NCBI RefSeq assembly: GCF_002848345.1
Contig: NZ_CP025429.1
Coordinates: forward strand, 2,852,001-2,916,000
Direction of reading: 5' to 3'
DNA length: 64,000 bases
Origin: Chromobacterium sp. ATCC 53434
GTDB taxonomy: Bacteria > Pseudomonadota > Gammaproteobacteria > Burkholderiales > Chromobacteriaceae
The notes beneath the pieces were generated by a model that saw nothing but the letters and a program-made list of their open reading frames with translations, did not search any database and was not told the origin of the DNA. Of the stretch, positions 61,239 to 64,000 are shown piece by piece; position 1 is the first letter of the stretch; each line of letters begins with the position of its first letter. The translations under genes and the position numbers were made by a program.

Positions 61239-64000
61239 CTAGCCTTCGTCGCGCCGGCCGGTGATCAGCGCGTCCTTCTCGCGGCGCGGCAGCGCCTCCA
61301 TCGCCGGCGGCTTCAACAGCTGGCACATGCCGTCCAGGCTGGGCACCAGGCATAACGGCGTGCCGCGCTGCACGCCCACGTCGGGCGTGCCTTCGGCCAC
61401 GCTGTCGGCGCCGTGGCTGGTCTCGCGGGCGCTCAGGTCCAGCCGCGGCATCAGCGTAGGCGCCAACACTTTCAGCACCTGCACCGGCAAGGCGCTGGTG
61501 AATTTGTAGTCGGCCGCCTTCGGCCCAGCCACATAGGCGACGATAGTGCCGAAATAATGGTCGCCGATGTAGAACACGAAGGCGCCGGAGCGGCTGACCA
61601 CGCGGGCCGAGGTCAGGCCGCCGCCGCGCGAGAAGGTCTTGAAGCGGTTGTCGCCGGTGCCGGTCTTGCCGCCGATCAGCGTGTGCTCGCCCTTCTTGCG
61701 GTCGAAGGCGCCCGAAACGCGGTGGGCGGTGCCCTTGTCGACCACTTCGGACAGCACCTGGCGCACCAGTTGCGGAATTTCCGGCGGCAGCACGCGCACG
61801 CCGCGCGTCGGCGCTTCGGTCAACGTGGAGTCGTAAGGCGTGTCGGAGGCGAAATGCAGCTTGTCGATGTACACCGTCGGCAGACGCACGCCGTCATTGG
61901 ACAGAATGCCCATCAGCTCGGCCAGCGCCGCCGGCCGGTCGGCGGAGGCCCCCAGCGCGGTGGCGTAGGACGGCACCAGCGAGTCGAACGGGTAGCCCAT
62001 GCGCTTCCACGCCGCGTGGATCTGGCGGAAGGCGTCTATCTCCTGGATCTGGCGGATGCGGTTGTCCTGGCCGCCTTTGTGCTTGCTGTTGAACAGCCAC
62101 TGGTAGACTTCCTGGCGCTGGGCGGCGCTGGCGTTCACCATTTCGCTCCAGCCGGCCTGCGGATGCGCGTGCAGATAGGCCACCATCCACAATTCCAGCG
62201 GGTGGATGCCGGCCAGATAGCCGCGGTCGGCCAGGTTGAAGCGGTCCGGCCCCAGTTCGTCGTACAGCTTGCCGATCGCGGCCGAATCGAGCTTGGTCGG
62301 CGTCGTCAGGTATTTGGCGATGAAGGCCGCCATCTCGGTCTGGCCGGCTTGCGGATGGACGCTGCGGAAGATCACCGCCAGCCGCTTGGCGCTGCGGCGC
62401 GCCTTCTCTACCAGGATGGCGTCGATCTCGCTCGAGCTCTTGCCGTGGTACTTGCGGTAGAAGCCGGCCATGAAGGTGCGCCCCTCGCGGTCGGCGAAGC
62501 GCTGCAGATAGGCGCGCCGGCGCGGATCGTCCTTGTCGCCCATCACCTCGCGGTCATAGCCCACCGGATACATGTAGTAGCGGGAGATGTCGCGCATCAG
62601 CCGGATGTACACCAGGTTGACCGAATGCTGGGTGGCGTCGCGCAGCGTCATGATGCGGCCGTTGTCGCTCTTCTCGAAGTTCTCGAAGGTATGGCGTCCG
62701 CCGCCGGTGAAGAAGCTTTCGCCGGGGCTGGCGCTGTATTTTCGCTCCATCGCCGCCGCCAGCATCGTCGACAGGCTGCGGTCGTCGCTCTGGCGCAGAT
62801 AGTCTATCGCCCAGCGCCGCAGCACCGGCTCGTGCTCGGTCGGCCGGATCTTGGCCAGCTCGTCGCGACCGACGGCGGCATATTGCCGGTGCAGGTCGGC
62901 GATCACTTCCAGATAGGTCACCAGCGTGCGCAGCTTGGCGGTAGAGCCCAAATCCAGCTTGGTGCCCTCGTTGATGTCGAAGGGCTGGTCGAAGTTGTCG
63001 GCCTGCACTCTGACCTTGTTGCCGTTCGGCGTGCGCTCGATCAGCGTGAAGCTGTAGGTGACGCCGCCGGGCGAGCCCTGCTGCAACAGGAATTTGTCGC
63101 CCAGCCCGACCGACTTGGCGTAGTCCGGGTCGCGCAGCTTCAGCAGCTGGTCGGTGACGCTCTGCTGCAGCCCGGAGTCCAGCGTGCTGTTGACGGTCAG
63201 GTCGAGGTGGTCCAGATCATACATCCGGGACACGCCGAGCATGCCCGCGAGCTTGACCCGCACCGCGTTGGCGCCCTTGCGCTCGACCAGCGACTTGGGC
63301 GTCAGGCTGGCGCGCTCCCGCTGCTGACGCAGCGAAACCTGCAGCGCGGCGTCGCGCAGTTCCGGCGTGATCACCTTGTCGCGCGCCATCAGGCGCAGAT
63401 AGGAGTCGGTCAGTTCCTCCAGCACCTTCATGTCGCCGTTCAGATAGAACGACGGACTGCGCTGCGAAATCATCAGGCTGAACGCCTCCTTGAACACCGT
63501 GGCCTGTTCCTGCACCGACTGCGGACGCGTGCTGGCCAGCGTGTCGTTGACCTCCTTGAACGAGCGGCCGTACCACGCCCACATGCCGTCGCCGATGCCG
63601 GAAATCTCGCCGAAGCCGGCGCGCGCCGCCAGCGGCACGGTGTTCAGGTAGGCGACCACCAGTTGCCGCCGCGAACCGGTGGTGTCCTCGCCGTTCTGGT
63701 AGGCGCGCACCGAGGCCGACAGCATCTGGCGCAGCTTCTCCTTCGGCGAGCCGGTGCGGCCGCCCGGCGAATGGCGGAATTTCTCGATCTGCGTCGCCAG
63801 CGTGCTGGCGCCGGCGGAATGGTAGCCCGGCCGGAACAGGTGCAGGCCTTCGTCGACCAGCGCCTTGCCGAAACGCGACCATTCCACCGCCGGATTCAGC
63901 TGCGGATTGCTGTCGTCGAGCAGGGTGTGGTTTTCGATGTACAACAGGCCGGACACCAGCAGGCGCGGCAGCGAGTCGAAATCGGGATAGATGCGCTGTG
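61239..64000 (-). CDS. Penicillin-binding protein with transglycosylase and transpeptidase domains (partial at 5' end)
   Basis: About 920 residues are visible; the N-terminus lies beyond the right edge, because the frame stays open past 63956 (reading ...RIYPDFDSLPRLLVSGLLYIEN). The transglycosylase domain (N-terminal third) includes STLATQIEKFRHSPGGRTGS and QLVVAYLNTVPL. The transpeptidase domain shows the three catalytic motifs: STAK (SxxK, in KLDLGSTAKLRT), SVN (SxN, in TQHSVNLVY) and KTGTG (in IGGKTGTGDNRF). It is bifunctional (class A-like) but larger than PBP1A/1B, with an insert between the SxN and KTG motifs. Related large PBPs occur in Pseudomonas and Neisseriales. It is probably anchored to the inner membrane by the unseen N-terminus. 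Confidence 0.85.
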   Translation of the reverse strand, partial: QRIYPDFDSLPRLLVSGLLYIENHTLLDDSNPQLNPAVEWSRFGKALVDEGLHLFRPGYHSAGASTLATQIEKFRHSPGGRTGSPKEKLRQMLSASVRAYQNGEDTTGSRRQLVVAYLNTVPLAARAGFGEISGIGDGMWAWYGRSFKEVNDTLASTRPQSVQEQATVFKEAFSLMISQRSPSFYLNGDMKVLEELTDSYLRLMARDKVITPELRDAALQVSLRQQRERASLTPKSLVERKGANAVRVKLAGMLGVSRMYDLDHLDLTVNSTLDSGLQQSVTDQLLKLRDPDYAKSVGLGDKFLLQQGSPGGVTYSFTLIERTPNGNKVRVQADNFDQPFDINEGTKLDLGSTAKLRTLVTYLEVIADLHRQYAAVGRDELAKIRPTEHEPVLRRWAIDYLRQSDDRSLSTMLAAAMERKYSASPGESFFTGGGRHTFENFEKSDNGRIMTLRDATQHSVNLVYIRLMRDISRYYMYPVGYDREVMGDKDDPRRRAYLQRFADREGRTFMAGFYRKYHGKSSSEIDAILVEKARRSAKRLAVIFRSVHPQAGQTEMAAFIAKYLTTPTKLDSAAIGKLYDELGPDRFNLADRGYLAGIHPLELWMVAYLHAHPQAGWSEMVNASAAQRQEVYQWLFNSKHKGGQDNRIRQIQEIDAFRQIHAAWKRMGYPFDSLVPSYATALGASADRPAALAELMGILSNDGVRLPTVYIDKLHFASDTPYDSTLTEAPTRGVRVLPPEIPQLVRQVLSEVVDKGTAHRVSGAFDRKKGEHTLIGGKTGTGDNRFKTFSRGGGLTSARVVSRSGAFVFYIGDHYFGTIVAYVAGPKAADYKFTSALPVQVLKVLAPTLMPRLDLSARETSHGADSVAEGTPDVGVQRGTPLCLVPSLDGMCQLLKPPAMEALPRREKDALITGRRDEG

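Overview
The window looks like chromosomal DNA of a Chromobacterium-type betaproteobacterium (Neisseriales). Most of it is GC-rich. It carries the housekeeping trio uvrA, a YajR-type MFS gene and ssb, a GH19 chitinase, and polar-flagellum genes of the FlgP/FlgT type. The genus is inferred from gene content and protein style, not from a marker gene. No tRNA, rRNA, CRISPR array or intact insertion sequence was recognised.

Layout. 1-5.1 kb: flagellar lipoprotein genes, then a DUF1737-eamA-glxA-like operon, an isochorismatase-like hydrolase and a LysE exporter divergent from a MocR regulator. 6.7-20.7 kb: ordinary chromosome with a second-type IF-1, GH19 chitinase, methyltransferase, thioredoxin-like protein, VOC protein, uvrA, yajR-like gene, DUF1460 protein, OmpA lipoprotein, ssb, a LysR regulator and small secreted proteins. 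20.8-22.0 kb: a 113-bp MITE abutting a PLP aminotransferase gene. 22.5-47.7 kb: an accessory region of large extracellular-type proteins. These are an RHS protein that ends where the RHS core-terminal segment should start, a 423-residue partner, a metzincin protease, an autotransporter, a halovibrin-like protein, a beta-propeller protein, and two tandem paralogues of about 860 residues. Embedded in it are an Lrp/ctlX pair and a complete phage-type lysis cassette (holin, M15 endolysin, Rz, nested Rz1) with no other phage gene. 47.7-57.6 kb: an AT-rich island with an EvgS/BvgS-like hybrid kinase, a NarL/FixJ response regulator, a stand-alone Hpt protein and a cupin-hydrolase-reductase-UbiC-like operon. 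57.8-64 kb: return to ordinary DNA with an FGGY kinase, a candidate small RNA, an MFS transporter and a class A-type PBP cut by the window edge.

How it may work together. Seven of the large proteins have no Sec signal, although their domains are of the kind normally found outside the cell. The lysis cassette between them resembles the holin/endolysin/spanin sets used by type 10 secretion systems for chitinases and Tc toxins. A palindromic motif, T[AC][AG]GA-N4-TC[CT][TG]A, occurs seven times upstream of these genes and of the island genes. Its architecture suits a dimeric NarL/FixJ-type regulator such as the one encoded here. The working model, which is inference, is one phosphorelay controlling a set of secreted factors and a small biosynthetic operon, with lysis-type export available next door.
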